This document shows, one piece after another, positions 29,563 to 39,917 of a stretch of DNA of 64,000 bases; within the stretch, counting starts at the first letter, position 1; every line of letters starts with the position of its first letter. The notes under the pieces are model-generated. The model worked only from the letters and a program-made list of their open reading frames with translations, did no database searches and had not been told where the DNA came from. This DNA is from CBCOTE01 sp965112965 (lineage in GTDB: Bacteria > Desulfobacterota > Desulfovibrionia > Desulfovibrionales > Desulfovibrionaceae), in assembly GCA_965112965.1 (NCBI GenBank), contig CBCOTE010000019.1:186001-250000 (forward strand). The letters are read 5' to 3'. The translations under genes and the position numbers were made by a program.

Positions 29563-31080
29563 ATGTATCAGGCTGCTACCTTGGCTACCATACTTGTCGT
29601 GGACGACGACTCTAACATTCTCCAGGTGCTTGTCGCCCGTCTGTCCTCGGCTGGTCACAATGTGCTCACTGCTTCTAGTGCTGAAGAAGGGCTGGAGCGC
29701 TTGGCCGTAGAGGTCGTGGACTTGATTATTTCTGACGTTAAGATGCCCGGCATGGGTGGTCGCGCTTTCTTAGAAGAAGTTTTGGCTTTCAGGCCATACA
29801 TACCCGTAGTCCTGCTCACGGCCTTTGGTGCTATTCCTGACGCGGTTATGGCTATACAAGCTGGTGCCGCCGATTACTTGACTAAACCATTCAATGGCCA
29901 GGAACTTCTAGACAAAGTCCAGAGCATCCTTAGTCGTCGTCCATCAAGCGGAGCTTTTTTTTCGCTTATTCCTGCCACTAAGTTCGTCGCTGTCCCAGGA
30001 CAGTCTTCCATTGTTAAGACCGATCGTTGTCTGAACTTTTCCGTTCAAAAACGTATAGGCCGCGATCTTTGTGGCGGCCGTAGCCCGGCTATGCGCAAGG
30101 TTTATGATATTATTGAACGCATAGCGCCGGCCGATGTCAACGTGCTCGTTCTGGGAGAGTCCGGAACGGGCAAAGAATGCGTGGCGAAGATTCTACACGA
30201 CCTTTCCAGCCGCGCTAAAGGGCCTTTCGTAGTTGTGGATTGTGGCTCCACTCCGGCCACTCTTTTGGAAAGCGAACTTTTCGGTCACGTCAAGGGTTCA
30301 TTCACCCATGCAATGCGTGACAAAAAAGGGCTCATCGAAGAGGCCGACCGCGGTACCTTGTTTCTGGATGAGATTGGAAACATCTCTCCGGAGATGCAGA
30401 CCCGCCTCTTACGTTTTCTCCAGGAGCATACTATCCGACGCATTGGAGATACCAAAGTTATACCAGTTACCTGCCGCGTCATCGCGGCTACCCATGCTGA
30501 TTTGCCGGCCTTGGTGCGTGAGGGGACCTTCCGTGAGGACCTTTATTTTCGGCTTAAAGTTGTCACACTCCACCTGCCACCTCTGCGCGAGCGCAAGGAG
30601 GATATTCCACTGTTAGCCGAATATTTTGTGGCCGGTGCTTGCCGTGAGCAACATCGATCGTTGGTGACTCTGACATCTGAGACTATGGCTGACATGCTCA
30701 TTTATTCTTGGCCAGGCAATGTGCGCGAGCTAAAGAATGCCTTGGAGGCTGGTGTAGCGTTATGTCAGGACGACACGCTCCGACCTGATGATCTTCAGCT
30801 CGAGACCTTAGCACATGGCGGTATTGGTCCTCTCCGGAGGGCCTCTAGCGCGGGTGTTCTGTCTCCACTCCCATCCTCCTCATCCTTGTCTTGGAAGCTT
30901 GAGGCTGGCGAGGCCCTTTCTCTGGACGAGAGTGAGCATAGGGCTATTATCAAAGCACTGGAGTGTTCTGGTTGGGTTCAGACCGCTGCAGCCGATATTT
31001 TGGGTATCAGTCGTCGGGCTATCCACTATAAGATAAAGAAGCACGGTATCAAAATTTTAAACCGCAGTCGTCAGGGATAA
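29563..31080 (+). CDS. Sigma-54-dependent response regulator (GlrR/NtrC family)
   Basis: About 505 residues. The receiver domain begins ILVVDDDSN and has the phospho-Asp in ISDVKMPGMGG, LLTAFG and LTKPF. The AAA+ domain has Walker A GESGTGKE (about residues 197-204), Walker B TLFLDEIGN and the R-finger region. A Fis-type helix-turn-helix ends the protein (WVQTAAADILGISRRAIHYK). The loop that touches sigma-54, GAFTGA in almost all relatives, reads GSFTHA (about 245-250), a clear deviation. I chose ATG 29563, just before the receiver; an upstream TTG at 29488 gives an unlikely hydrophobic extension. A T8 run at 29955-29962 lies inside the frame. Probably activates envelope-stress targets under the preceding kinase; its sigma-54 contact may be altered. 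Confidence 0.95.
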   Translation: MYQAATLATILVVDDDSNILQVLVARLSSAGHNVLTASSAEEGLERLAVEVVDLIISDVKMPGMGGRAFLEEVLAFRPYIPVVLLTAFGAIPDAVMAIQAGAADYLTKPFNGQELLDKVQSILSRRPSSGAFFSLIPATKFVAVPGQSSIVKTDRCLNFSVQKRIGRDLCGGRSPAMRKVYDIIERIAPADVNVLVLGESGTGKECVAKILHDLSSRAKGPFVVVDCGSTPATLLESELFGHVKGSFTHAMRDKKGLIEEADRGTLFLDEIGNISPEMQTRLLRFLQEHTIRRIGDTKVIPVTCRVIAATHADLPALVREGTFREDLYFRLKVVTLHLPPLRERKEDIPLLAEYFVAGACREQHRSLVTLTSETMADMLIYSWPGNVRELKNALEAGVALCQDDTLRPDDLQLETLAHGGIGPLRRASSAGVLSPLPSSSSLSWKLEAGEALSLDESEHRAIIKALECSGWVQTAAADILGISRRAIHYKIKKHGIKILNRSRQG

Positions 31081-31184
31081 TAGTTCATATTTTCCCCTCT
31101 TATGTCCTATGTCGAGTAATCTCGTTATTGTCCACAGCCATCTGGCATATTCGCTCTTGTAAAGGATAGAGGTTAGATTCTATT

Positions 31185-31400
31185 GGGTATCAACCCTATG
31201 ATACTTATGACAACCATGGATATGAGCATCGTCAATCTAGCTTTGCCTGCCTTAGCCGCTACTTTTTTGTACTGATTGGAAAATGTAAATCTTTGGATGG
31301 CCTTATTGTGTGGCGCTTCTGTCTCTAGCATTTATATTTTTCTAATAGGAGCATGCTAGTTATTAGCAGATATTTTTTGTGTTTGGCTCAACATAATTAA
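31185..31400 (+). pseudogene. MFS transporter (DHA2/EmrB-QacA type) N-terminal remnant
   Basis: Reads GINPMILMTTMDMSIVNLAL then PALAATF, matching the first membrane helix of drug:H+ antiporters (LDtTIVNVALPalA), followed after a stop by NVNLWMALLCGASVSSIYIF and LLADIFCVW, matching W...aY.L......LaDrfG. Stops interrupt it and later helices are not recognisable. It lies just downstream of the sigma-54 regulator, on the same strand. Confidence 0.55.
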
Positions 31401-33314
31401 TCCAGCAGACAGGCTGTATTTTTTATGCTGCAGAGTGTATTCGGACGATGTATGCTGTAACTCTGACTTCTTTGTCCGGCAAACGCTGTCACCTTTTACT
31501 GTCGAGGTCGATATCTGCATGAATGTGGCTTGACCTAGCCAGTGTTAGGATTAGTGCCGGTGTGTGCTTTGACCTGCGACGGGGCCTACGATTACTTCCT
31601 GTCTAAGGTTAAAAATTTCGGGCTGGAGAATATTTCTTTCTGTATCCGGTCGCATCCGGCAGGAGTATTTTCGAAAGATATTTGGGCCGCCTGGCTTTTA
31701 TTCAGCTTTTCCACAGCCTAACTAGAGTTTTTTGAATTCTAGGCTTTGGATTCAAAGGGCTTCCATTGGGACTATGGCGCAGTAAGCAGCAATGGCCCGG
31801 CATGAAATCGTACGTGAAAGTTACTGACTGGGGGGGCTGCACCCATTTCATCCTGAGGATCTGTTACTGAACCGACATGTTATTCGGGTCTGCTGGTCGT
31901 ATTTTTTAACTTTCGGCAAGCGCCATTATAGCTCGGCCGATCTATTTTTTTTACAGTCAGGCCAAAGTTGATAGTGACCCGACGGATCTGGCGATCCTTT
32001 TTTTTAGCAGTGAGAGTTGAAGACCTTGTCTGCCTTCCTGGCCTGGACGTAGGCCTCAGCTCAATGGACTATTCACTGGATTCCACTTCACGGTACATTG
32101 CACACAGCGGGCCCTTGTTACTAGCTAGAGCTCTGGATGAGTGTCTGTAGCATTTGATGGGCCTGTTCGTTTTTTGGCTTGGGCCTTGGAGTGCTTTAGA
32201 TAGACTTTCAGGTCAAGGAGGGGCTGATATAGCTGGGATTGTAGCTATGGATGTCCTTCGGTCGACCTATCGTTCAGCCCTGGCATTGAACAAGGCCGAA
32301 CTGTTGCTTTGGCGACTGTTTTTTTGGATATCTACTGCGCCTAGTGTCCGTGACGTATACTTCGTCTATGGCAATGTAGAGGCATGATGGTATCATCTTA
32401 GTTTTGGCTGCAGCTGTAGGTCTGGTTCTGGTTGAGCACTCATTAGCCGTAGTGCTATAAACCAGAGCCGACTCTAGCTTGCTCGGTATAATGGGCGCTC
32501 AGTGTCGTCCGGCTGCTGGTTGCACTGGTGAGACAGGGAGAGTGGCTGACTTTGATATGCACGACTGGTTCCAAAGCGTTGTCCCAGCATATGTAGGCAA
32601 CGTCTTTTGATTGTGGCGGTATACTTTTTATTTTCAGTAGTCTAGCTTTATATATAATTTAACGATATTCTGGGCCTGGTTTTGGCTGTTATTATTTAGA
32701 CCCAAAATAATTACATTCAGCATGTCCGTGACAAGTATGCGTAGCACAAACTGTGTCTACGGTCCGCATACTCAACTTATCTGCTGCATGGGTCGTGATG
32801 GACAAATTAACCCAGCCCAGCCTATCTTATCATGGAATCTAGATTTTATAAGATCTTGCGGACCAGCTACGGGCTTGGATGTGCCTGGTTATTATTTCAA
32901 CTGCACGAGCGCTACGGGTGGCTCTATTTTATGTCTCTATTGGTCGCCTATAAGGTTCAAGTTGGGCAGTACTATTAAGCCGCTTCCTCATATTATGAAA
33001 ATCCTGGCGCCTTGTTCTGCGGGGGGGGTATGGCCTTGGATAAGGTCTTGGTTTGGACCGTAAGTGTGTCTTTGTTGGGCCTACATCAGTACATAGTCGT
33101 AATAGTTAAACTCTAAGTTTATAGGAGATGTCATGAGCTGACTGCATGGTCTATAAGGGACTATAGCAAAATCTAGTGATGGGAGGACGATTTTTACTTG
33201 ATTTGTTCGGCTGGCCCGGGAACAAGGGATGTAGTAATAACGCAGGCCTTGGGATATGGCGCTGTGGAAAATCTGTCGGTCTGTTTGGCCGACTTATATG
33301 AGTGAGGAGGAAGG
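31401..33314. other. Decayed region, probably including the rest of the MFS gene
   Basis: No intact frame. Hydrophobic open stretches at 31968-32150 and 32154-32387 could be later parts of the dead transporter, but no motif proves it. G tracts at 31830-31836 (G7) and 33021-33028 (G8). Confidence 0.45.
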
Positions 33315-33617
33315 ATGGAACTCTTGATTAAGAACCTGATAGCCGCTATCGCAATAGTGGTCAACATGGCGCTTAACTTCTACTTTTGGATCGTTGTTGT
33401 CGCTGTAATCCTTTCTTGGGTAAACCCAGATCCGCACAACTCTCTTATGCGATGCCTGAGAGCCTTGACAGAGCCGGTGTTTCTGTTGGTCCGGCGCTGG
33501 ATACCATTCACCTTCGTCGTTGGGTTTAACCTTTCGCCCGTAGTGGTGCTCTTAGTCATCCAGTTTCTTCAGTATTTCTTAGTGAATACACTTATGCAAC
33601 TGTCTGGGCGTTCTTAG
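33315..33617 (+). CDS. yggT: YggT family membrane protein
   Basis: A 100-residue protein with two hydrophobic hairpins. The family pattern is visible: FYFWIVVVAVILSWVNPDPH, then LRALTEPVFLLVRRWIPF with the conserved EP and R..P, then LSPVVVLLVIQFLQYFL. YggT proteins are linked to cell division or osmotic and ion balance in different bacteria. The start follows GAGGAGGAAGG, an excellent ribosome binding site. In related bacteria yggT is followed by yggU and often a DUF465 gene, which is what is found here, although yggU is broken. Confidence 0.9.
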   Translation: MELLIKNLIAAIAIVVNMALNFYFWIVVVAVILSWVNPDPHNSLMRCLRALTEPVFLLVRRWIPFTFVVGFNLSPVVVLLVIQFLQYFLVNTLMQLSGRS

Positions 33618-33689
33618 ATGCGTAAGATGGCGGTGGCAGGCATGGCAGCTGAAATTGTGCAGGCCGAGGGTGCTGAGTGTTAGGGTTGG

Positions 33690-33925
33690 GGACATTACCG
33701 GGCAGTGGTATCTGGAGATTTGTGTGCAGCCTGGCGCGAGTCAAAATGAGATGGCGGGTCCGTTCGGCGGTCGGTTAAAATTCAAGGTGATTTTTCGGCC
33801 GTGGAAGATAAAGCTAACTAGGCTCCCATAGCCTTCGTGGCCCGAGCGGGTAGCATCGAGTCCAGCTAGGTGCGTTTGAAAAAATGGTAAAAAGAGTCAT
33901 AGGAAACCGGTATTGTGGATATTTC
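33690..33925 (+). pseudogene. yggU: YggU / DUF167 protein, frameshifted
   Basis: The first part reads GDITGQWYLEICVQPGASQN then EMAGPFGGRLKFKV, matching the W.L.l.VqPGAs....G...grlK signature of DUF167. A frameshift near 33800 then gives PVEDKAN (family PVdGkAN), APIAFVARAGSIESS, and VRLKKW, matching the rest of the domain, but with four in-frame stops. The assignment is secure and the gene is dead. It lies between yggT and the DUF465 gene, its usual place. Confidence 0.85.
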
Positions 33926-33998
33926 GACACTGCCTGAGACAATGTGGCCATATGGGTCGCATTTTTATAAAACTATCAACATAATAAGGAGAGTGACT

Positions 33999-34229
33999 GT
34001 GGAGCAGAGCGATCTCGACCTTCTGGAAAAGTTTCGCTATAACGATTCGGAGTTAAACGCCTTGTGGGAGGAGCACCAACTTTACGAGAAGCAGCTAAAA
34101 AAACTAGCAAAAAAGGTATTTATTCTTCCTGATGAAGATCGGATGACCAAGGAGATAAAAAAGAAAAAGCTTTCAGGAAAAACTAAGATCCAGGTTATTT
34201 TAGATCGGTATAAGGCAATGGGTAATTGA
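33999..34229 (+). CDS. DUF465 (YdcH-like) small helical protein
   Basis: Using the GTG at 33999, placed 7 bases after AAGGAG (33986-33991), the product is 76 residues: a coiled-coil helix pair with EHQLYEKQLKKLAKKVFILP then DEDRMTKEIKKKKLSGKTKI. This matches DUF465: H..le..l..l......lt..ee.ei..LKk.KL..KD.i. The longer frame from 33915 overlaps the dead yggU gene and has no ribosome binding site. DUF465 proteins are abundant, conserved and of unknown function. K-rich stretches are normal for the family. Confidence 0.88.
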   Translation: MEQSDLDLLEKFRYNDSELNALWEEHQLYEKQLKKLAKKVFILPDEDRMTKEIKKKKLSGKTKIQVILDRYKAMGN

Positions 34230-34820
34230 TCACACAGTTGCCCGTAGTCCAAGTTCTGCTGGTGCGTTTCAAGCAGAAATATGTAGATACGTCATTTTAT
34301 CTCGGAGGGGTGGCTATAAGTATCTATGACTAACATAAATTATCTGTGTGCTATATCCGTGTATGTTTGCGAGCATACGGTATATGCGACGAACCGGAGA
34401 AGATGAGCGAGATCATCAGGTGAATGTTAAATACAATTATGAGCCTGAGAATAGATGCGCTTATTGATATGCTTAGCGGGGCAACGGCGGTTTTGCTACT
34501 GCTGAGACCAGAGCGATTATGTAAGATAAATAAAGCACTATGCACCGAAAAAATACTCCTGAAAAAAAGAGTTAAATTGGCATAAAAAGAAGGCGTCTAT
34601 AAAAGTAGACTTTGCCTTGAGGGAAAGTTATAGCTATGGGTATAGCTAGGAACACTAGAGGTACACGTATTTTTCGGGTCGCTAGATGTGCCGTGGTTTG
34701 TTTGTCTTAGATTAGTTGCATACTCGGTCCCATTGGAACTAGGCATTGCCAGTGTTGCTATCGCTGTGATATACGCAGGCGATGGGGACGCTGGATGTCA
34801 TACGTTTCCCAGTACGAGAA
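34230..34820. other. Gene-free region before the FG-GAP gene
   Basis: No recognisable gene; the short minus-strand frame at 34351-34545 has no support. It contains a stem-loop at 34590-34618 listed separately and ends at the palindrome at 34821. Confidence 0.55.
34582..34618 (-). terminator. Orphan hairpin with minus-strand T-run
   Basis: AAGGC GTCTA (34590-34599), loop TAAAAG, TAGAC, three unpaired bases, GCCTT (34614-34618). Read on the minus strand the hairpin is followed by CTTTTT, like an intrinsic terminator, but no minus-strand gene lies upstream of it. It may be the relic terminator of a lost gene. Confidence 0.45.
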
Positions 34821-34840
34821 TATCCTCCAGGTGGAGGATA
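34821..34840. promoter_or_regulatory. Perfect 9-bp inverted repeat just before a ribosome binding site
   Basis: TATCCTCCAGGTGGAGGATA: two 9-base arms with a 2-base centre. The next bases are CAAGGAG and then the start codon of the FG-GAP protein gene at 34853. It could be a repressor operator or an RNA hairpin; the left arm (CCTCC) could also pair with a Shine-Dalgarno sequence. Function is inferred only from position and symmetry. Confidence 0.5.
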
Positions 34841-34852
34841 CAAGGAGTGGTA

Positions 34853-36589
34853 ATGAAGCTGCGTTCACTAGCGCTGGCATGTGCCTTGGCTTTGACAACC
34901 TGTGTGGCGGCCCCGGCTCTAGCTCTTGCCCAGAAGACCCCTATCGCTTTTGCGGTGCTACCATTTAAAGTTAACGGACCCGAGAAATACCATTACCTGT
35001 CTGCCGGCATTCAAGACATGCTCATTTCCAGGCTGTACTGGAAAGATGCGACCAAATCTGTGGGTAGAGACGTGGCTGATAAGGTTCAAGTCCAGGCCAT
35101 GAGTGAGGAAAGGGCTGGTCAACTGCGGCAGAGGTTTGGTTGCGACTGGGTTATCTGGGGCACTCTCACGGTCATGGGTGAGCAGTGTAGTCTGGACGTG
35201 TATATCATCGGCAAAAAAGAGATGAAATCCAAGACTACTCAAATATCTATAGATAAACTAATCCCAGCCCTGGAATGCACTGCCAGGGATATCAACACAG
35301 AGATTTTCGAGTTGCCCCTCACCGAAAAAGGTTTGGCTGAACCAGTTGCGCAGGATGTAGTCAAAGAAGGTATAAACAAGTTTAATACCGGCCTGGCCTT
35401 CAACGAGGATAAGCAGATCAAGGAGTTTTATCTCAACCCGCAATTCCGCTACGCTGGCGACGCCAGCGCTGAGGGCCGTCTGGCCACTAAAACCATGCCC
35501 TTTGTTGCTCTGGGCATGGTTATTGGTGATTTAGATAAGGACGGCAAAAATGAGATTACTGTTATCTCCAATTCAGGTGTGCACGTCTTTCGTATGAATG
35601 ACAACCACCTGGAGCTCGTGACCGAACTGGTTCTGGGTGTCGGTCTCCAAAATATTAATATCAATTTGGTGGATTTGAATAAAGATAGCATACCTGAGAT
35701 TATCGTATCCTCGGCCCTGCGGGATGAAAAGAATGCCACCGACCACTGGTACGAGTACACTCCTCGTTCATATATCCTCAACTTCAAGAATAACAAGCTC
35801 GAGGTTGTAGCTAAAGGTCTTTCCTGGTACCTTAATGTAGTTAAGATGCCTCCATCATGGGCGCCTACACTTATTGGACAGAAGCGTGGTGAGTATGGTC
35901 TCTTCGCTAAGTCGATCTATAAAATGAACATGATGGGAAAACAGCTTATAGCGGACAATAAGCTCATGTTACCCGTGGATAGTAACGTGTTCAATTTTAC
36001 CTATTTACCCCAAGAGACCGGCTATAAGATCTTAGCTGTCGATGAGCGTGATCATATTCGTGTTTATAATGAATTCGGCGACCGGCAGCATATCACAGAT
36101 ACCATTTATTCTGGCTCAGCTCTGGGATTGGAATTCGACGAGTCCTTCCCTGGCATCCAGGACAAGCGGTTACAGAAGGGTCATTATTATGTGCCAGCGC
36201 GTTTGTTGTCCATGAATTTAGACAATGATAATCGCTACGAGATCCTTATTAACCACCCGATTTCAGCGGCCTCCATGTTCTTCGAGCGCTATCGTCTTTT
36301 CCCCCAAGGCGAGATTCATTGCTTGACTTGGGACGGCGTGGGTATGTCCCTCGTCTGGAAGACCAGGCGTATCAAAGGTAGCGTGGTGGATGTTGGTGTT
36401 GGTGACGCGAATAACTCCGGCACTAGCTCTCTTGTTGTACTTATTAACACTCACCCGGGCGCCATTCCGTCTAAGATGCGACGTAGCCAGATTCTGGTCT
36501 ACCCACTGGATTTTTCTAGGGCGGCCGGAGGCGGTGCTGTGGACAATGAGTTCCGCGACGAGGAGCTACATAACGAAAGGAAACACTGA
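34853..36589 (+). CDS. Exported FG-GAP/VCBS repeat protein with FlgO/TolB-like N-terminal domain
   Basis: About 578 residues. The ATG at 34853 follows AAGGAG at 34842-34847 and gives a signal peptide (MKLRSLALACALALTTCVAA, then PALALAQ). Residues about 30-190 form a domain like that of FlgO or LpoB-type proteins: IAFAVLPFKVNG, GIQDMLISRLY, then FGCDWVIWGTLT. Then come integrin-like FG-GAP/VCBS calcium-binding repeats: GDLDKDGKNEITVIS, VDLNKDSIPEIIVSSALRD, MNLDNDNRYEILINH and GVGDANNSGTSSLVVLINT, each with the D.n.D...ei pattern. Such proteins are periplasmic or outer-surface. The function is unknown; similar genes are known in Desulfovibrio-type genomes. The frame is intact and codon use resembles neighbours. 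Confidence 0.88.
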   Translation: MKLRSLALACALALTTCVAAPALALAQKTPIAFAVLPFKVNGPEKYHYLSAGIQDMLISRLYWKDATKSVGRDVADKVQVQAMSEERAGQLRQRFGCDWVIWGTLTVMGEQCSLDVYIIGKKEMKSKTTQISIDKLIPALECTARDINTEIFELPLTEKGLAEPVAQDVVKEGINKFNTGLAFNEDKQIKEFYLNPQFRYAGDASAEGRLATKTMPFVALGMVIGDLDKDGKNEITVISNSGVHVFRMNDNHLELVTELVLGVGLQNININLVDLNKDSIPEIIVSSALRDEKNATDHWYEYTPRSYILNFKNNKLEVVAKGLSWYLNVVKMPPSWAPTLIGQKRGEYGLFAKSIYKMNMMGKQLIADNKLMLPVDSNVFNFTYLPQETGYKILAVDERDHIRVYNEFGDRQHITDTIYSGSALGLEFDESFPGIQDKRLQKGHYYVPARLLSMNLDNDNRYEILINHPISAASMFFERYRLFPQGEIHCLTWDGVGMSLVWKTRRIKGSVVDVGVGDANNSGTSSLVVLINTHPGAIPSKMRRSQILVYPLDFSRAAGGGAVDNEFRDEELHNERKH

Positions 36590-39500
36590 TAGCGGACAGG
36601 GTTGCTATCCCTTAGCTACACCAGAGACTGGCGCTGTATGCGCTGATCTTCAGTGTATGGACACTCCTTGGCATAGCCTTACGCGGTGGCAGTTAATTTA
36701 CTTGGTATTCTACACTGCATTTTCATAAAATCTTGTTATAAGTTTAGCATAGATTTTCTTAGTAGATAGATTTGAGGCCAAAATCTTTAGCTAGTTTGAT
36801 GTCGATGATAAAATGTTTTACTATGTATATTCTGAATTTTGGTTGAGCAATGCCTGCTGGACATAATAAACTTTTTTGCATAGTGCTTTTGCTGGGCGGG
36901 TTTGAGGAGAGCCATTGCTCCTTGTTTGAGCTGGATTTGATTTATGCCCATGGACATTGAATAAACCTCTATTACTCATCTAGTAGAGGTTGGAGCATTC
37001 GGTTTTTTTCAGGTGTGTTGCTGTGCGGGTGCTATCTTATATTGCGTCGTTAGGTTCTGTACCGACCTGGATAGTATTACTTTAACACTGAAGACCTTGG
37101 CCGTGCAATAGCCCTTCATATCCCAAAAAGATTGTAGCTATTCGGGCGTTCCTTGAAAATTAGCTACTACAGCGCAACCTGAGTTTTTAATTTTTGTTGT
37201 GTGAACCATTGCGTACTTGTGGTTCTTAGCCAGAGGGCTTGGCTATGTTGCCGGAGCTTATCTGCCGGGAGGCGTTGTACTGTTGATAACTTATTGTTCT
37301 GATTGGGGTGAGCTATCTTGAGACTATAGTGCTTATGATTCTACTGAGGATGCGTATATCTTTGAAAAACCTTGCTGTATTTTAGTGATCTACGCGGCTG
37401 CGAGGTTGGCGCTCGGGGGGGGGGTAGAAAATTAGGCTATCTGAAGGAAAAGATTGGAGGATATTTTAGCCAGGACAGTTATATTCAGCGAGTATCAGGG
37501 ACTGGAAGGTCTTGGTCAACTCAGATACGTATTATGGTATCGATTCTGTGAGTTAGTTGAAGGCTACGGTATCAAACGTCAACGCTAGGTCCTGGGTGGG
37601 CTGAATTTAAGTCTTCGTTGAACTGTCACGTTAGGCTGTGTCGCAGGTAGCCCATTAGTGTTATAATTAGTATCTTTTTTTTACTATGTCAATGCGTCAT
37701 AGAGTTTGTAGGTTCTTCATTAAGGATCCCGTCAGTCTGTCGATTCTGGAAAGCCGTAGATGTTTAAGGCATTATTCGTGTTGAAATTGGCTTGATCGTG
37801 AGGTATCCAGTGGTATATAGATCTAACCGTTGCGTGTGAAATGGAGCCAGTGTAAGTGTTGCGTATTTATGATGATCTTAATACTATTTGGGTTGTAGTG
37901 TTACTTGTGACTAAAGATGGATTCTAAGTCGATTCCGGTCTCGTTGGGTTTGGGACTGAGCATATCCCGTAATGCATGCCGTCATGGTAGCAACCTCGTG
38001 CTCACGCCATCTAGACTAACTGCCTAACTGCGGTAGAGTCTGGCCATTACAATGGTTGGTGGTGCCGAGAAGGACAGGACATTAATTTTATTAGGTCTGT
38101 GTTTTAGTAGTGTACCCAAGCAGACTGTACTTTAGGTTTTAGCCACGCATCAAACGAGTATTTCAAACTGAATAGTCACTTTGGTTGTGTGATTACCTAG
38201 AGTTTAGTAGTGATACTGGGGGGGTACTTCAAGGTCAAGACCAACTGCCGTCTTTCTCCCGACAGGTCAATTCGGACAGGACTGCGGATATCTGTTTTTC
38301 ATGTTGTGGAAAATAGTAATTTTGTCTTGGTTGCGTCGTAGCAAGCGGTGATTTTGTGTCGGGTTTTAGCCTAAGGGCTTTAGAGCATAGATTAGGAAGA
38401 GCTTGCTCATGATTTAGTTTTACTCATCTTCTTAATGTCATATAATGGAAATGGGCATGGAATACTTCTGGGAGCTGGGTGAAGTATTTCTTATGAAGGG
38501 TGAAGGTAAAAATTCTGTCAAAGTTTAGCGAATAAGTTTTTTTGTGTCTTCGGGGGGGGGGAGTATCCCCAGCAATATGGTGGATATGCTTTTACTTAGG
38601 GTGGCTGTGTTATCGTTAGTCCATAGGCAAATAGCAGCAAAATTGTAGCTGCGATGATATTTAACTAGCCGATAAAAGTTTTCATGCCCATATAGCTTCA
38701 TTCCTTAACCATAATTAATCTGTTTATCCGACTTTGCTGCAATGTCTGATAGAAGGTCGATGATTGTCTTTTTACATTATCTAAAAAAACGGGAATGGAG
38801 AAGTTGATTCCATGTCGGAGAGTAATAGAAGAAGTGGGGGAACTGCGGGGGGCAGAGAGGGGAAGAATGTACGGTTTTTTTGTGTTTTTTTACCATAATG
38901 TTTTGAACTTTGTTCTATCCGACAGTGCTGATAACGTCGCTCGGCATATCATCCTGAGCGTATTTTCTCCTTATGTCCACGTCAAAGCGTCTCCTGAGAT
39001 GTGGAAGGGATATCGAATGGGATTCGCCCAATCATGAAAGCGTCGGTAATAAGAGACTGCCATTTCGATGTTATAGTTTTCAAAGAAGGGGGGCGGGTTT
39101 GATCGGACAGTGTAGTTCGGTACTAATGGGAGCGTTAGGTTAAGGCTTATTTTTAAGTGGATGACGTGCGTTATTGTTATCTCTTCGGCATCGATGAGGA
39201 CTACCTGTCTATTGGCAGTATTATGCTGTTGTCGCTCGTGTAGATAAAGAGGCACAAAATATAGCCTTACATGCGATAAGTGGTCCTGGCAGGGGCCGGA
39301 TCGCAGCGTCGTGGTTATCCCGTCTTGGAGAATACGGTTATATATAACGTCCGCTAAAGTTTTCGGCAGTTGAGCTGCTGCAGGTTGTAATTAAAGCACT
39401 GTCTATAATGTTTTTTAGATATGGCCGGCTATCCTATCAACATGACGTTTTGTCCGGGGGTAGGCAGGGTAGCACTTAGTGCGGATGGATTAAACGCATG

Positions 39501-39917
39501 GGGTTAGTATCATACTTTTACTGTGTTGTCTTTGGGGTCGTAGAGATAAATAAAAATATTCGTGTTATTGGTCTTTAGTATTTAAGGTAGGGCCAACTTA
39601 AATAAGGGAATCTCAGCTATCCAGATGTATATGCAGCGTTTCTTATGTCGAGGTGTCTAGTGTCAGACAGAGGCTTAGCTTAGAGTATTCTGCTTATGAT
39701 CGATGATGATATTCTAAGTAATACACTAAAAAAATGGACCTTCCTGGTTAGCAAGGGTCCCCAAGTCGCTTCAGCACGAAATAATATGGTACCGCCGCAT
39801 AAAAATTACGACAGCCCGCCTGAGTCGGCTGTGTTTATGGTCAAGCATTTTGGAATGTGGGTATGCTTAGAGTCTTTTTTTCTGGAAGTAGGGTCGGACT
39901 AATTTCCAGCAGTATGG
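36590..39917. other. 3.3-kb decayed region with G tracts and coding-like fragments
   Basis: No intact gene. Around 37190-37420 (plus) one frame reads like protein (YLWFLARGLGYVAGAYLPGG, then VVLLITYCSDWGELS), ending at a G10 tract (37415-37424). Near 37850-37920 another reads LRIYDDLNTIWVVVLLVTKD. I cannot name the families. Further G runs are at 38218-38224 (G7) and 38552-38561 (G10). Confidence 0.5.

Noticed and set aside
36588..36610. Hairpin GATAGC...GCTATC after the FG-GAP gene as terminator
   Set aside because: Six base pairs only and no T-run follows.
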